A stretch of DNA of 64,000 nucleotides from Gammaproteobacteria bacterium. GTDB lineage: Bacteria > Pseudomonadota > Gammaproteobacteria > Steroidobacterales > Steroidobacteraceae. Location of the stretch: the NCBI GenBank assembly GCA_016874295.1, contig VGUH01000001.1, forward strand, positions 62,001 to 126,000. The letters are read 5' to 3'. Under the pieces are notes generated by a model. It had not been told where the DNA came from and did no database searches. It saw only the letters and a list, made by a program, of their open reading frames with translations. The stretch's first letter is position 1; each line of letters opens with the position of its first letter. Below, piece after piece: positions 52,199 to 64,000 of the stretch. Both the position numbers and the translations under genes were made by a program.

Positions 52199-52903
52199 GT
52201 GCGGCTCAACAAGCACATCAGCGAGAGCGGGGTTTGTTCCCGCCGCGAGGCGGACGCCTGGATCGCGGCCGGCCGGGTCACCGTCAACGGCGTGCCCGGC
52301 GCGCTCGGCACCCAGGTCAAGCCCGGCGACGCGGTGCGCGTCGACGGCAGGCCGCTGCCGGCGCGCGGGAAGGGCGTCTACATCGCGCTCCACAAGCCGC
52401 GCGGCATCACCTCGACGACCGAGCGCGGCGTCGCCGGCAACGTCGTCAACTTCGTCGGCCACCGCGAGCGGATCTTCCCCATCGGCCGCCTCGACAAGGA
52501 CTCGGAGGGCCTCATCCTCCTCACCAACGACGGCGACATCGTCAACGAAGTGCTGCGCGAGGAGCACGGGCACGAGAAGGAATACCTCGTGACGGTCGAG
52601 CCGGATGTGACCGACAGTTTCCTCGCGATGATGGGGAAGGGCGTGCGCATCGGCGGCGAGAAGACCAGGCCCGCGAAGGTCACGCGCGTGGCCGCGAATC
52701 GGTTCCGGATCGTGCTCACCCAGGGGCGGAACCGCCAGATCCGCCGCATGTGCTCGGCGCTCGGCTGGCGCGTGAAACGCCTGGTGCGCGTGCGCATCAT
52801 GCACATCCGGCTCGGCGACCTGCCAGCGGGGCGCTGGCGCGATCTCTCGGAAGCGGAACTGAAGCCGCTCCTCGCTATACTTGCGCATGGCGAAAAGCGC
52901 TGA
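52199..52903 (+). CDS. rluF: 23S rRNA pseudouridine synthase RluF-type
   Basis: 234 residues. S4-type RNA-binding start [30 protein letters not shown], catalytic Asp in [27 protein letters not shown] (~102), then EYLVTVEP and [32 protein letters not shown]. The segment [16 protein letters not shown] favours RluF over RluB/RsuA. The start is GTG 52199; a longer frame from 52112 covers the NtrC sites. Confidence 0.9.
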   Translation: MRLNKHISESGVCSRREADAWIAAGRVTVNGVPGALGTQVKPGDAVRVDGRPLPARGKGVYIALHKPRGITSTTERGVAGNVVNFVGHRERIFPIGRLDKDSEGLILLTNDGDIVNEVLREEHGHEKEYLVTVEPDVTDSFLAMMGKGVRIGGEKTRPAKVTRVAANRFRIVLTQGRNRQIRRMCSALGWRVKRLVRVRIMHIRLGDLPAGRWRDLSEAELKPLLAILAHGEKR

Positions 52904-53798
52904 AAAAACACCGCCGCAGACCTTCCAGGAGCTGATCCTGACCCTGCAACGCTACTGGGCGGAGCAGGGCTGCGTGCTGCTGCAGCCTTACGACATGGAA
53001 GTAGGCGCCGGCACATTCCACACCGCTACTTTCCTGCGCGCGCTCGGTCCCGAGCCCTGGAATGCCGCGTACGTGCAGCCCAGCCGGAGGCCTACAGACG
53101 GCCGATACGGCGACAACCCGTTCCGCCTGCAGCACTACTACCAGTTCCAGGTCGTGATGAAGCCCTCGCCCGAGGATTTCATCGAGCGCTACTTCGGCTC
53201 GCTCGCGGCGCTCAGCATCGACCCGCTGGTGCACGACCTGCGGCTCGTCGAGGACAACTGGGAATCGCCGACGCTCGGCGCCTGGGGCCTCGGCTGGGAG
53301 ATCTGGCTGAACGGCATGGAAGTCACGCAGTTCACCTATTTCCAGCAGGCGGGCGGACTCGACTGCAAGCCGGTCATGGGCGAGATCACCTACGGCCTCG
53401 AGCGCCTCGCGATGTACCTGCAGGGCGTCGAGAGCGTCTACGACCTGCTCTGGGCCGACGGCCCGCAGGGCCGCGTCACCTACGGCGACATCTACCGCCA
53501 GAACGAGGTGGAACAGTCCGCGTTCAACTTCGAGCGCGCCGACACGGCCTCGCTGTTCGCCGAGTTCGAGCAGCGCGAGAAGAACTGCACGGCGCTGGTC
53601 GAGGCGGCGCTTCCGCTGCCGGCGTACGAGCAGACCCTGAAGGCCTCGCACGTCTTCAACCTGCTCGACGCGCGCAAGGCGATCAGCGTCACCGAGCGGC
53701 AGCGCTACCTCCTGCGCGTGCGCGCCCTGGCGCGCGCCGTGGCCGGCGCCTGGTACGCGAGCCGCGAGGCGCAGGGTTTCCCCCTGCTGCGCCAATGA
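52887..53798 (+). CDS. glyQ: Glycyl-tRNA synthetase alpha subunit
   Basis: 303 residues with [82 protein letters not shown], the class-II catalytic core and motif 2 region. It pairs with glyS (4-base overlap). ATG 52887 overlaps the end of the rluF-type gene. Confidence 0.98.
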   Translation: MAKSAEKTPPQTFQELILTLQRYWAEQGCVLLQPYDMEVGAGTFHTATFLRALGPEPWNAAYVQPSRRPTDGRYGDNPFRLQHYYQFQVVMKPSPEDFIERYFGSLAALSIDPLVHDLRLVEDNWESPTLGAWGLGWEIWLNGMEVTQFTYFQQAGGLDCKPVMGEITYGLERLAMYLQGVESVYDLLWADGPQGRVTYGDIYRQNEVEQSAFNFERADTASLFAEFEQREKNCTALVEAALPLPAYEQTLKASHVFNLLDARKAISVTERQRYLLRVRALARAVAGAWYASREAQGFPLLRQ

Positions 53799-55894
53799 AC
53801 AGGCACGACTTCCTGGTCGAGATCGGTGCCGAGGAAATGCCGCCGAAGAGCCTCGCCGCCCTCGGCGAAGCCTTTCGTACCGGCATCGTCGCCGGCCTCG
53901 ACGCGGCGGGCCTCTCGCACGGCGCGAGCGAGGCCTGGTACACGCCGCGCCGCCTCGCGGTCGGCGTCAGGAAACTCCTCGACCGGCAGCCGGAGCAGCG
54001 CGTCGAGCGTCGCGGCCCGCCGGTTTCTGCGGCCTTCGACGGCGCGGGCAAGCCGACCCGAGCCGCAACCGCCTTCGCCAACTCCTGCGGCGTCGAGGTC
54101 GCAGCGCTGACCCGCATCAAGGACAACAAGGGCGAATTCCTGTTCTGCCGGACCACGCGCGCCGGCGAGGCGGCGGCGAAGCTGCTGCCGGGCATCGTCC
54201 AGGGCGCGCTCGATGCGCTGCCGGTCGCCCGGCGCATGCGTTGGGGCGGCGGGGAAGCCGAGTTCGTGCGGCCCGTGCACTGGATCGTGTTGCTGCACGG
54301 CGAAAAGGTGGTGCCCTGCGAGATCCTCGGCATCGCCGCAGGGCGGACGACGCGTGGCCACCGATTCCACGCCCGCAAACCCATCGCGCTGCGCTCCCCG
54401 GGCGGTTACCTCGCGGCGCTGGAAAAGGGCTACGTGCGCGCCGACTTCGCGGCACGGCGCGCGCACATCCGCGCGGCCGTCGCCGACGCGGCCGAGAAGG
54501 CGGGCGGCACGGCGCTCATTGACCCCGCCGTGCTCGACGAAGTGACGGCGCTGACCGAGTGGCCCGTGCCGCTCGCGGGCGGTTTCGAGCCGCGTTTCCT
54601 CGAATTGCCGCCGGAAGTCCTGATCGCGACCCTGCAGGATCACCAGCGCTATTTCCCGGTGCGGGGCCCCGACGGGGCGCTGATGCCGCGCTTCGTCGCG
54701 GTCGCCAACCTCGCGAGCAAGGACCCGGCCCAGGTGCGCGCCGGCAACGAGCGCGTGGTGCGGCCGCGGCTCGCCGACGCGGCGTTCTTCTACGCCGCCG
54801 ACCGCAAGACTCCGCTCGCCGCGGGCCGCGAGGCGCTGGCCGCGGTGACCTTCCAGGCCCAGCTCGGCTCCTTGGGCGACAAGAGTGCGCGCGTCGCGGC
54901 GCTTGCCGGGCAGGTCGCACGGGTCGCCGGCTTTGACGCCGCGGCCGCGCAGCGCGCCGCCGAGCTCGCGAAGTGCGACTTACTGACCGCGATGGTGGGT
55001 GAGTTCCCGGAGCTGCAGGGCGTGATGGGGCGCTATTACGCCCGCCACGACGGCGAGCCGGAGCAGGTCGCGACCGCCCTCGCGGAGCAGTACCTGCCCC
55101 GGTTCGCGGGCGATGCCCTGCCGGCCTCGGGCGCCGGCCTCGCGCTCGCGGTCGCCGACAAGCTCGACACGCTGGTCGGCATCTTCGCGATCGGCCAGAA
55201 GCCGACCGGCACCAAGGATCCGTACGGCCTCAGGCGCGCGGCGATCGGCGTGTTGCGCATCCTGATCGAGACCGGCATCGGCCTCGATCTTCGCGAACTC
55301 ATCCGCACCGCCCTCGAGCCGGTCACGGCCGACGTGGTCCGCCTGGGCGGCAAGCGGCCCGCGGACGGCCTCGTTGAGGAGATCTACGGCTACATGATGG
55401 AACGCCTGCGCGCCTGGTACCTCGAGGCGGGCGGCGGCGTCACCACCGAGATGTTCGACGCGGTGCTCGACACCCGGCCGGCGTCGCCGCTCGACTTCGA
55501 TCATCGCCTGCGCGCGCTCGCGGGCTTCCTCGCGCTGCCGGATGCCGGGAGCCTCACCGCCGCGAACAAGCGCATCGCGAACATCCTGAAGAAAGCGGGC
55601 GAGCAGCCGAGCCCGCGCGTCGATCCCGGCCTGCTCACCGATAGCGCGGAGCGTCAGCTCGCGACCGAGGTCGAGGCGCTCCGCCTCGACGTCGAGCGGC
55701 TGGTGACCGCCCAGCGCTACTCCGATGCGCTCACACGCCTCGCATCGCTTCGGCCCGCAGTGGACGCTTTCTTCGACCAGGTCATGGTGATGACCGACAA
55801 CCAGCGCGTGCGCGCGAACCGGCTCGCGTTGCTCGCGGCGCTCTCGCGCCTGTTCCTGCACATCGCGAACCTGTCACGCCTGCCAGGTGCCTGA
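53795..55894 (+). CDS. glyS: Glycyl-tRNA synthetase beta subunit
   Basis: 699 residues, normal length. Start [23 protein letters not shown], then DHQRYFPV and an HD-like region ([43 protein letters not shown]), [21 protein letters not shown], and the anticodon-binding C-terminal domain. Works with glyQ as an alpha2beta2 enzyme. Confidence 0.97.
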   Translation: MNRHDFLVEIGAEEMPPKSLAALGEAFRTGIVAGLDAAGLSHGASEAWYTPRRLAVGVRKLLDRQPEQRVERRGPPVSAAFDGAGKPTRAATAFANSCGVEVAALTRIKDNKGEFLFCRTTRAGEAAAKLLPGIVQGALDALPVARRMRWGGGEAEFVRPVHWIVLLHGEKVVPCEILGIAAGRTTRGHRFHARKPIALRSPGGYLAALEKGYVRADFAARRAHIRAAVADAAEKAGGTALIDPAVLDEVTALTEWPVPLAGGFEPRFLELPPEVLIATLQDHQRYFPVRGPDGALMPRFVAVANLASKDPAQVRAGNERVVRPRLADAAFFYAADRKTPLAAGREALAAVTFQAQLGSLGDKSARVAALAGQVARVAGFDAAAAQRAAELAKCDLLTAMVGEFPELQGVMGRYYARHDGEPEQVATALAEQYLPRFAGDALPASGAGLALAVADKLDTLVGIFAIGQKPTGTKDPYGLRRAAIGVLRILIETGIGLDLRELIRTALEPVTADVVRLGGKRPADGLVEEIYGYMMERLRAWYLEAGGGVTTEMFDAVLDTRPASPLDFDHRLRALAGFLALPDAGSLTAANKRIANILKKAGEQPSPRVDPGLLTDSAERQLATEVEALRLDVERLVTAQRYSDALTRLASLRPAVDAFFDQVMVMTDNQRVRANRLALLAALSRLFLHIANLSRLPGA

Positions 55895-56645
55895 GTCCAC
55901 CCCCGCCTGGCGCAAACTCCCGGCCGTGCAGCGGGTGCTGTCGCTCGTCTACACGACGCTCCTGTTCCTCGACTCGCTGGCCTTCGGGCTGGTGATCTGC
56001 CTGTTCGGCTGGCTGCCGTTCCAGCGGCTCTACGGTTTCGCGCGCGCCTGGGCGCACACCAATCTCTGGCTCCTGAAAGTCCTGTGCGGACTCGGCTGGG
56101 CGCTGGAAGGCCGCGAGCACATCCCGCGGGAAGGCGCCCACGTCACCATGTGGAAGCACACGTCCACCTGGGAAACGATGGCGCAGATGATCGTGTTCCC
56201 GCCGCAGGCCTGGGTGCTCAAGCGCGAGATCCTGTGGATCCCGCTGGTCGGCTGGGCGTCCTGGCTCCTCAAGTGCATCGCCATCGACCGCGGCGCGGGT
56301 CACCGCGCGGTGAACCAGGTGCTGGACCTCGGCCGCGAACGCCTCGCGGCCGGCATCTGGGTGCTCATCTTCCCGGAGGGCACGCGCATGGCCCCCGGCG
56401 AGACGCGCAAGTACGGGATGTCGGGGACGCTGCTCGCCTCGCAGGCAGGGTGCAAGCTCGTACCGGTAGCGCACGATGCGGGTCATTACTGGCCGCGACG
56501 TGGGCTGGTGAAGAAACCCGGCGTCGTGCGAGTCGTGATCGGACCGGCAATCGAGGCGGCCGGCCGCGACCCGCGCGAGCTGAATGCCGAGGTGCAGGAC
56601 TGGATCGAAGGGACCATGCGGGGCTTGCGGTCGCCCGACGCCTAA
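55887..56645 (+). CDS. plsC: 1-acyl-sn-glycerol-3-phosphate acyltransferase (PlsC-like)
   Basis: 252 residues. One or two N-terminal membrane segments (LLFLDSLAFGLVICLFGWLPF), catalytic HTSTWE (the HX4D box with E for D, as in several gammaproteobacterial members), IPLVGWASWLLKCIAIDRG and the glycerophosphate-binding IFPEGTRMAPGE. It adds the second acyl chain to make phosphatidic acid. It overlaps the glyS stop; the gmhB often found between them is missing. Confidence 0.9.
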   Translation: MPESTPAWRKLPAVQRVLSLVYTTLLFLDSLAFGLVICLFGWLPFQRLYGFARAWAHTNLWLLKVLCGLGWALEGREHIPREGAHVTMWKHTSTWETMAQMIVFPPQAWVLKREILWIPLVGWASWLLKCIAIDRGAGHRAVNQVLDLGRERLAAGIWVLIFPEGTRMAPGETRKYGMSGTLLASQAGCKLVPVAHDAGHYWPRRGLVKKPGVVRVVIGPAIEAAGRDPRELNAEVQDWIEGTMRGLRSPDA

Positions 56646-56673
56646 CGCCTCAATTCGTTCTCGAGGAGCAGCC

Positions 56674-57186
56674 ATGAATGGTCCCGCGCTCGCCGCGCTC
56701 TTCCTGATCCAGGCCGTCGCGCCCGCGCCCGTGCGGGTCGTGTTCGAGACCGAGCTCGGCGCGATCACCGTGGAAGTCGATGTCGTCCGCGCGCCCGTGA
56801 CGGCGGCGAACTTCCTGAAGTACGTCGAGATCCAGGTCATCCAGTTCCAGAGCGACGCGGCGCGCAGCCGCGAGGAATTCCCGCCGATTCCACTCGAGCG
56901 GACCAGCGTGACCGGCTTGCGGCACACGGATGGGGCTGTCTCGATGGCGCGCGATGGCCCCGACACGGCCACGTCATCGTTCTTCATCATGATCGGCGAT
57001 CAGCCGTCGCTCAATTTCGGCGGGGCACGCAACCCCGACGGGCAGGGCTTCGCCGTGTTCGGCTGGGTGGTTGGGGGAATGGACGTCGTGAAGAAGATCC
57101 ACGCGTCGAATACGGCCGCGACGGGCGACTATGGGACCGAGACTCTGGACCCGGTTGTCAAAGTATTGAGTGCGGCGCGTAAGTAG
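56674..57186 (+). CDS. Cyclophilin-like peptidyl-prolyl isomerase lacking its catalytic segment
   Basis: 170 residues with a signal-like start, then VVFETELGAITVEVDVVRAPVTAANFLKYVE and, later, SMARDGPDTATSSFFIMIGDQPSLNFGGARNPDGQGFAVFGWVVGGMDVVKKI. Between them the usual YDG..FHR..(MI)QGG stretch, about 25 residues with the catalytic arginine, is missing without breaking the frame (YVE-IQVIQF, near 56815-56845). So it is probably inactive as an isomerase, or acts only as a binding domain. RBS GAGGAG precedes ATG 56674. Confidence 0.8.
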   Translation: MNGPALAALFLIQAVAPAPVRVVFETELGAITVEVDVVRAPVTAANFLKYVEIQVIQFQSDAARSREEFPPIPLERTSVTGLRHTDGAVSMARDGPDTATSSFFIMIGDQPSLNFGGARNPDGQGFAVFGWVVGGMDVVKKIHASNTAATGDYGTETLDPVVKVLSAARK

Positions 57187-57363
57187 TGGAACCGGGCTCC
57201 GCGATCCTGCTGATTGGGCCAAAGCCCGGACCCAAGAAGCCGCGGGCAACACGCGTATACTCTCACTCGCTACGCAGCACTTGAGTGAGGCATCGAAATA
57301 CCGGCAAACAAGAAATCCACAAGAATCGAACTGTTGGCTTTAACCATAGCCAAGGGAGCACGT

Positions 57364-60242
<2,879 letters not shown>

Positions 60243-60306
60243 CTACCAGAGAAATCGAGCTTTTTGCTTGTTTTTCAGTTGCTTGCCGAATCTCCCGCGG
60301 CGTCGG

Positions 60307-61059
60307 TCAGAAGGCGAAACCGTAGCCGATGACCGGCCCCGAAAAGTTCATGTCCACACGCCTGGCAGCGCCTGCCTTGATCTCGGCTTCCAGGTGTCGG
60401 TAACCGGCGTAAAACCGGTGCGGCCCGTTCCAGTACGCGCCGTAGCCCGCGAGGCTCTAGGTACCCTCGGTGTCACCCGCCGACAGGTCGCCGCTGAATA
60501 CGAGTCGCCAGCTATCATTGATCGGCGCCGCGTAACGGCCGCCCACCAGGAAGTCCGTGAAGCTCTTGTCGATGCCGGTCCGGATCACGACCGGTTGCGG
60601 CAGCGGAGTCACCTCAACCCGCAGCCCCACATCCGAAGTGATATAGCGCAGGCCGCCGTACGCCTCGAGACCGAAAAAAACGCTCCGCGGCGGGACTCCA
60701 GACGACCGCCAGGTCCATCAGCGTCATGTCCAGCTCGCTGCGCACCTCTGCCAGCGGCCGGGATGCGCTGTCGCTGATGCCCATGTACACACGACATCCA
60801 CGAAGGCGCCGAACTCGTCGCCCTGGGCCTCGACGTGCGCCATGAGTCCCATGTCCAGCTTGTCAACGATGTCGCTGAAGCTCAGGTCGACGCTCCGGTC
60901 GGCGACGTCCGCGCTGATGTTCGCTCCCCAGACGTATGCGACGGCCAGCCAGTCCATGCCGGAGCTGTCGCCCCGCGCGCTGCCGCTCGCCGCGGCCAGC
61001 ACGACCGCGCTGCAGCACCCCGCAACAGCGCGGGGGATACGCTTGCTTATGTTCACCAC
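60307..61059 (-). pseudogene. Outer-membrane beta-barrel protein gene with two shifts and a stop
   Basis: The parts give a secreted barrel: signal peptide ending SARG, then MDWLAVAYVWGANISADVADRSVDLSFSDIVDKLDMGLMAHVEAQGDEFGAFVDVV, continuing in another frame as YMGISDSASRPLAEVRSELDMTLMDLAVVWSPAAERFF, and back to the first frame for GLEAYGGLRYITSDVGLRVEV and a C-terminal Phe. The shifts are at an ACACAC run (60787-60792; two extra bases) and an A7 run (60674-60680; one extra base). TAG at 60457-60459, where Trp would fit, also interrupts it. Net length 753 is a multiple of three. Substrate unknown. Confidence 0.75.
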
Positions 61060-61060
61060 C

Positions 61061-61548
61061 TCAGTCGATCTTCTGGCCAGGTTTCAGGTCCGCCGGCACC
61101 GGCGAATGCTCGCGCAGTTCCTCGAATCCCTTCACGCTGATATCCGCCCATTGCCTGAACAACATGCGGAAGTCGGAGAGATTCGTGACGCTGTTCGAGA
61201 TCTGTGCGCGGCCGGTATTGCGGGTGGCGCGCTTGTCGAGCGCACGGCCGAGCAGCGCGCCGCTTGCGAGATGCGCTCGAGATCCTCCTGATCGAGGCGC
61301 TGCGACATGGTCAAGGCCTCGCGGTTGTAGTCGCGCGCCTAGTTCTTTTCGAACGCGACCTCGACCGGGTCCATCAGGATCTTCGTGTAGCCGCGGAAGT
61401 CGGCACCCGGCAGCAGGAACACCGCGTCCATGCGCTTGGGCTTCACTTCCACGAGGCCGCCCCGGTTGCCAGGCTCCGCGGCCAGTGCCGCCAGCGCCAC
61501 CAGGCCGAGTGCGGCGCCGAGGCCGCGGATGCTTGCGTGTTTCATCAT
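61061..61548 (-). pseudogene. DUF3313-like secreted protein gene with a stop and a frameshift
   Basis: The start KHASIRGLGAALGLVALAALAAE is a signal peptide; RMDAVFLLPGADFRGYTKILMDPVEVAFEKN follows and matches the DUF3313 pattern. TAG at 61339-61341 (codon 70) stands where Trp is usual (KN-W-xRDYN). A second defect at GCGCGC (61255-61260; two extra bases) separates RISQAA from LLGRALDKRATRNTGRAQ. The far part ends KPGQKID just before the next gene. Probably the operon partner of the barrel gene, both decayed or mis-sequenced. Confidence 0.65.
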
Positions 61549-61942
61549 CACTTCTTGTTTTGCGTTACCTACGCCGCGACCGCATGCCGCCGCATCGTGG
61601 CTCAACTGCTGGCCGTTCGACGTCGCCCGGCGCGAAGTGGTTCAACCGGCACGCCCGCTCCCACCATCCGCGCCGCCACGGCTCCCGCCGGCTTCCGGGT
61701 TCCCGCAGCCGGTGACGACGCTGGTACCTGCGAGCGACAACGCGGCGCCAGTGTAATGGCGCAACCCGCCTCGTCGCCCGCGTTTGCATCGTTGCGCGCC
61801 GCGGCCGAAATCCTTGGTGCACCCATGCGTTTCTGCCACTGCGTCTTGTGGCAACGGCCGCGGGCGGATGATTCACGCATCAAATGCGCCTATCATGCCA
61901 ATAAAAGTCATTAAAATCGGCAAACATGCCGATAACGTGACG
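61549..61942. other. Gene-free stretch upstream of recF 3' end
   Basis: No convincing gene or RNA in about 390 bases. On the minus strand a short frame contains ALSLAGTSVVTGCGN, which looks like a lipobox, but it starts at TTG, has only ~40 codons and ends in Gly/Arg low complexity. It may be the decayed start of a lipoprotein or chance. Confidence 0.6.
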
Positions 61943-63007
61943 CTAAGTGAGTAGAATTGCCCCTTGTTTCACGTGGAACATCCGGTGGCGGTCCAGGTGC
62001 TCCCGGATCGCCGGCTTCAGCGACGTCACCCATAGCTGCGCGGACGACTTGCGAACGAGTGCCATCAAGCGCGCGAGGTTCTCCCTGTCCAGCTCGGCCG
62101 CCGGATCATCCAGCAGTAGCGCAGACCGCCCCGGCCTTTCCTGCTCCTGGATTTCCAGTTGCGCCAGCATCAGGCCGGCGGCCAGCAGCTTCTGCTGGCC
62201 GCGAGACACATGATCCCTGGCCGCCCGCTCATTCACGCGAACTACCACGTCTGCCCGGTGGGGGCCGAGTTGGGTGGCGCCATACCGCCGATCGCGCCGG
62301 CGGTCCCGACTCAGCGACTCAAGAAGTGGCCGCTCGGCATTCCAGCCTAGGTGATGAACTACGCTGATCGGGGCCCCCATCAGGGCAGTGCCAATCGAAG
62401 CGAGTGGGGCAGCAAGCTGGGCCAGATAGGCGTCACGTTGTGCGGCAAGCATTTCGCCGCTCGCCGCCAGCTCCTGCTCCCAGGCGGCGAGGGCGGCATT
62501 GTCAGCGTCCTGCTTGAGCGCCGCGTTTCGCTGCCGCAGCGCCAAGTGATAACGCCGCCAGTTCGCCAGGAAGCCACGTTCCACGTGGAACACGCCCCAG
62601 TCCAGGAACCGCCTGCGGCGGCCCGGGCCTTCTTCCAGGAGCTTGTGGATCTCCGGGTCGATGATTTGTGCGGGGAACTGCTCCGCTATTTCGGCGCTCC
62701 CGGTGGTCGGGGCGCCCGCCATGTGCCACTCCGTCGCCCCGCGGCTTCCGCGCACCCCCAAGGCAACCGAGCCAACTGAAGCCAGAACCCGCCCCGTCAA
62801 GAGGAAAGAATCGGCGCCGTATGCAATCAGAGCCTCACGCCGGCGCGTTCGAAAGGACCGGCCCCGGCTCAGGAAGAAAGCTGCTTCGAGCAAGCTGGTC
62901 TTGCCCGAAGCGTTCGGACCAACGAAGAGATTGACGGCTGGGTCGAGCTCTAACTCGATACCGGCCAGGCAACGGAAGCGCTCGGCGTGAATGCTGCCGA
63001 GGGGCAT
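61943..63007 (-). CDS. recF: DNA replication and repair protein RecF
   Basis: 354 residues: Walker A in LFVGPNASGKTSLLEAAFFLSRGRSFR (~30), LGPHRADVVVRVNERAARDHVSRGQQKLLAAGLMLAQ (ABC signature) and Walker B ALLLDDPAAELDREN. It loads RecA at gaps with RecO and RecR. It starts 7 bases after dnaN. Two parS-like palindromes are written into its coding sequence. Confidence 0.96.
   Translation of the reverse strand: MPLGSIHAERFRCLAGIELELDPAVNLFVGPNASGKTSLLEAAFFLSRGRSFRTRRREALIAYGADSFLLTGRVLASVGSVALGVRGSRGATEWHMAGAPTTGSAEIAEQFPAQIIDPEIHKLLEEGPGRRRRFLDWGVFHVERGFLANWRRYHLALRQRNAALKQDADNAALAAWEQELAASGEMLAAQRDAYLAQLAAPLASIGTALMGAPISVVHHLGWNAERPLLESLSRDRRRDRRYGATQLGPHRADVVVRVNERAARDHVSRGQQKLLAAGLMLAQLEIQEQERPGRSALLLDDPAAELDRENLARLMALVRKSSAQLWVTSLKPAIREHLDRHRMFHVKQGAILLT
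61965..61980. promoter_or_regulatory. parS-like centromere site 1
   Basis: TGTTTCACGTGGAACA has one difference from the widespread parS TGTTTCACGTGAAACA, and on the other strand reads TGTTCCACGTGAAACA. It lies in the 3' end of recF. ParB binding is inferred from sequence and from closeness to the origin. Confidence 0.75.
62577..62592. promoter_or_regulatory. parS-like centromere site 2
   Basis: CGTTCCACGTGGAACA contains the perfect 14-base dyad GTTCCACGTGGAAC, the form of parS known in pseudomonads. It lies inside recF, 612 bases from the other copy. Confidence 0.78.
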
Positions 63008-63014
63008 TCTGGCC

Positions 63015-64000
63015 TTACAGCCGCATCGGCATCACAACGTAACGGTTACTCGATGCGCCCGGAGAGCGCACCAGGCAGCTTGAGTTGCCATCCGTGACCC
63101 CAAGCTCCACCTCGTTGCCGTCAATGGCCGCGATCGCATCCAGGAGATAGCTCACATTGAAGCCGACCTCCAGGTCATCACCGCGGTAATTCACTTCGAC
63201 CTGCTCTTCGGCCTCTTCCTGCTCAGGGTTGTGCGCCTGAAGTGTCAGCTGGTTCTTCTTGAGCGCCAGGCGAATTCCGCGATATTTCTCATTCGCCAGA
63301 ATGGCGGTTCGCTGCAGGGCGGCTCGCAGTGCCTCGCGATCGGCGACCACGGTGCGCGGCGGGGCGGCCGGAATGACCCGGCCATACTCCGGGAATCTTC
63401 CATCGATCAGCTTGGAAGTGAAGCGCACATCGCCAATATGGGCGCGAATGTGGTTGCTTCCGATTGTAATTTGCACGTCGCCTTCCGTACCCAGAAGGCG
63501 CTGCATTTCCAGAACGCCTTTCCGGGGAACGATAACCTGCTGCCCGGAAATCTTGCTGGCCAGTTCAACCTCGCACAATGCAAGACGATGGCCGTCAGTC
63601 GCGACCGTTCGCAGCATTTTTCCATCCGTTTCGAGCAACATGCCGTTGAGGTAGTAACGCACGTCCTGCTGGGCCATGGAAAAGTGCGTCTTGTCGAGGA
63701 GCCAGCGCAGGTCGGCTTGCGAAATCATGAGTTTCTGTTGCTGCTGTAACTCGTCGATGACCGGGAAATCACCAGCGGGTTGGGTCGCCAGCACAAAGCG
63801 GCTTCGACTAGCCTTCACCGTCACACGATCGCCGTCCTGGCTGAATACGAGAGTCGTGGCTTCCGGTAAGGACCGGCAGATATCCAGCAGTTTTCGGCCT
63901 GCAATGGTGATGCGGCCTTCCTTCGTGGCTGTCACGTTGACGTTCGTAACTAATTCAACCTCAAGATCCGTGGCGGTGATTGCCAGGCGGCCATCAGTAA
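63015..64000 (-). CDS. dnaN: DNA polymerase III beta sliding clamp (N-terminus off window)
   Basis: About 328 residues of the clamp are in view; the start is beyond the right edge. Landmarks: ATKEGRITIAGRKLLDICRSLPE, QPAGDFPVIDE, LRTVATDGHRLALCEVEL, VPRKGVLEMQRLL, FTSKLIDGRFPEYGRVIP, YLLDAIAAIDGNEVEL and the C-terminal RYVVMPMRL. The ring holds polymerase III on DNA. Its leftward direction, with recF and gyrB after it, puts dnaA and probably the origin to the right. Confidence 0.97.
   Translation of the reverse strand, partial: TDGRLAITATDLEVELVTNVNVTATKEGRITIAGRKLLDICRSLPEATTLVFSQDGDRVTVKASRSRFVLATQPAGDFPVIDELQQQQKLMISQADLRWLLDKTHFSMAQQDVRYYLNGMLLETDGKMLRTVATDGHRLALCEVELASKISGQQVIVPRKGVLEMQRLLGTEGDVQITIGSNHIRAHIGDVRFTSKLIDGRFPEYGRVIPAAPPRTVVADREALRAALQRTAILANEKYRGIRLALKKNQLTLQAHNPEQEEAEEQVEVNYRGDDLEVGFNVSYLLDAIAAIDGNEVELGVTDGNSSCLVRSPGASSNRYVVMPMRL

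Noticed and set aside
61642-61854. Small lipoprotein with TSVVTGCG lipobox
   Set aside because: About 40 codons, TTG start, no ribosome site and a low-complexity end; too weak to call a gene.

Overview
The window is a high-GC, tightly packed bacterial chromosome segment. It most resembles a free-living gammaproteobacterium of the Steroidobacterales/Woeseiales/Xanthomonadales kind. The evidence is the rhodanese-secB-gpsA order, glnA-DUF4124-ntrB-ntrC, split glyQ/glyS, dnaN-recF-gyrB, many ATGA/GTGA/TGATG gene overlaps, two TonB receptors and two sulfotransferases of the hydroxylase-fused and TPR types. The lineage is an inference. dnaN, recF and gyrB all read leftward at the right edge, so the replication origin probably lies just beyond base 64000. 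Two parS-like palindromes inside recF agree with that.

Layout. (1) 1-3843: a truncated aspartyl/asparaginyl beta-hydroxylase-sulfotransferase fusion and a TonB receptor. (2) 3846-12343: a leftward operon for a dimethylglycine dehydrogenase-like flavoenzyme and heterotetrameric sarcosine oxidase (soxB-D-A-G), facing a GbdR-type activator across a perfect inverted repeat. (3) 12340-12992: a Doc/AbrB-type toxin-antitoxin pair. (4) 13151-22879: one long rightward operon with corrinoid protein, DUF1638, PF13769-type protein, methyl-THF:corrinoid methyltransferase, ASKHA/2Fe-2S corrinoid activator, Na+/solute symporter, 2-hydroxyacid dehydrogenase, aminotransferase and TPR-sulfotransferase. A TonB receptor with a strong terminator follows, and a convergent MttB-superfamily methyltransferase. 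(5) 27304-45400: accessory and housekeeping genes: GNAT, SRPBCC proteins, broken genes, VapBC, a nucleoside permease, an odd amidohydrolase, c-di-GMP enzymes, an S41 protease, envC, rhodanese, secB, gpsA, an agmatinase-like hydrolase and trmL. (6) 45417-64000: pyrD, mscS, ntrC-ntrB, glnA with a textbook sigma-54/NtrC promoter, a RluF-type pseudouridine synthase, glyQ, glyS, plsC, gyrB, recF and dnaN.

Regions 2 and 4 together can be read as a complete route for a quaternary amine. The MttB-like enzyme would move one methyl group to the corrinoid protein. The pterin enzyme would pass it to tetrahydrofolate, and the ASKHA/ferredoxin protein would repair oxidised cobalamin. Dimethylglycine would then be demethylated by the flavoenzyme to sarcosine and by sarcosine oxidase to glycine. 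Glycine betaine is the likeliest substrate, but this is inference.

Several non-essential genes are broken by nonsense codons or small indels (28521-29777, 43204-43931, 49965-50549, 60307-61548) and an HNH gene is truncated (42690). Either these are genuinely decaying genes or the assembly carries small errors. The core genes look intact.
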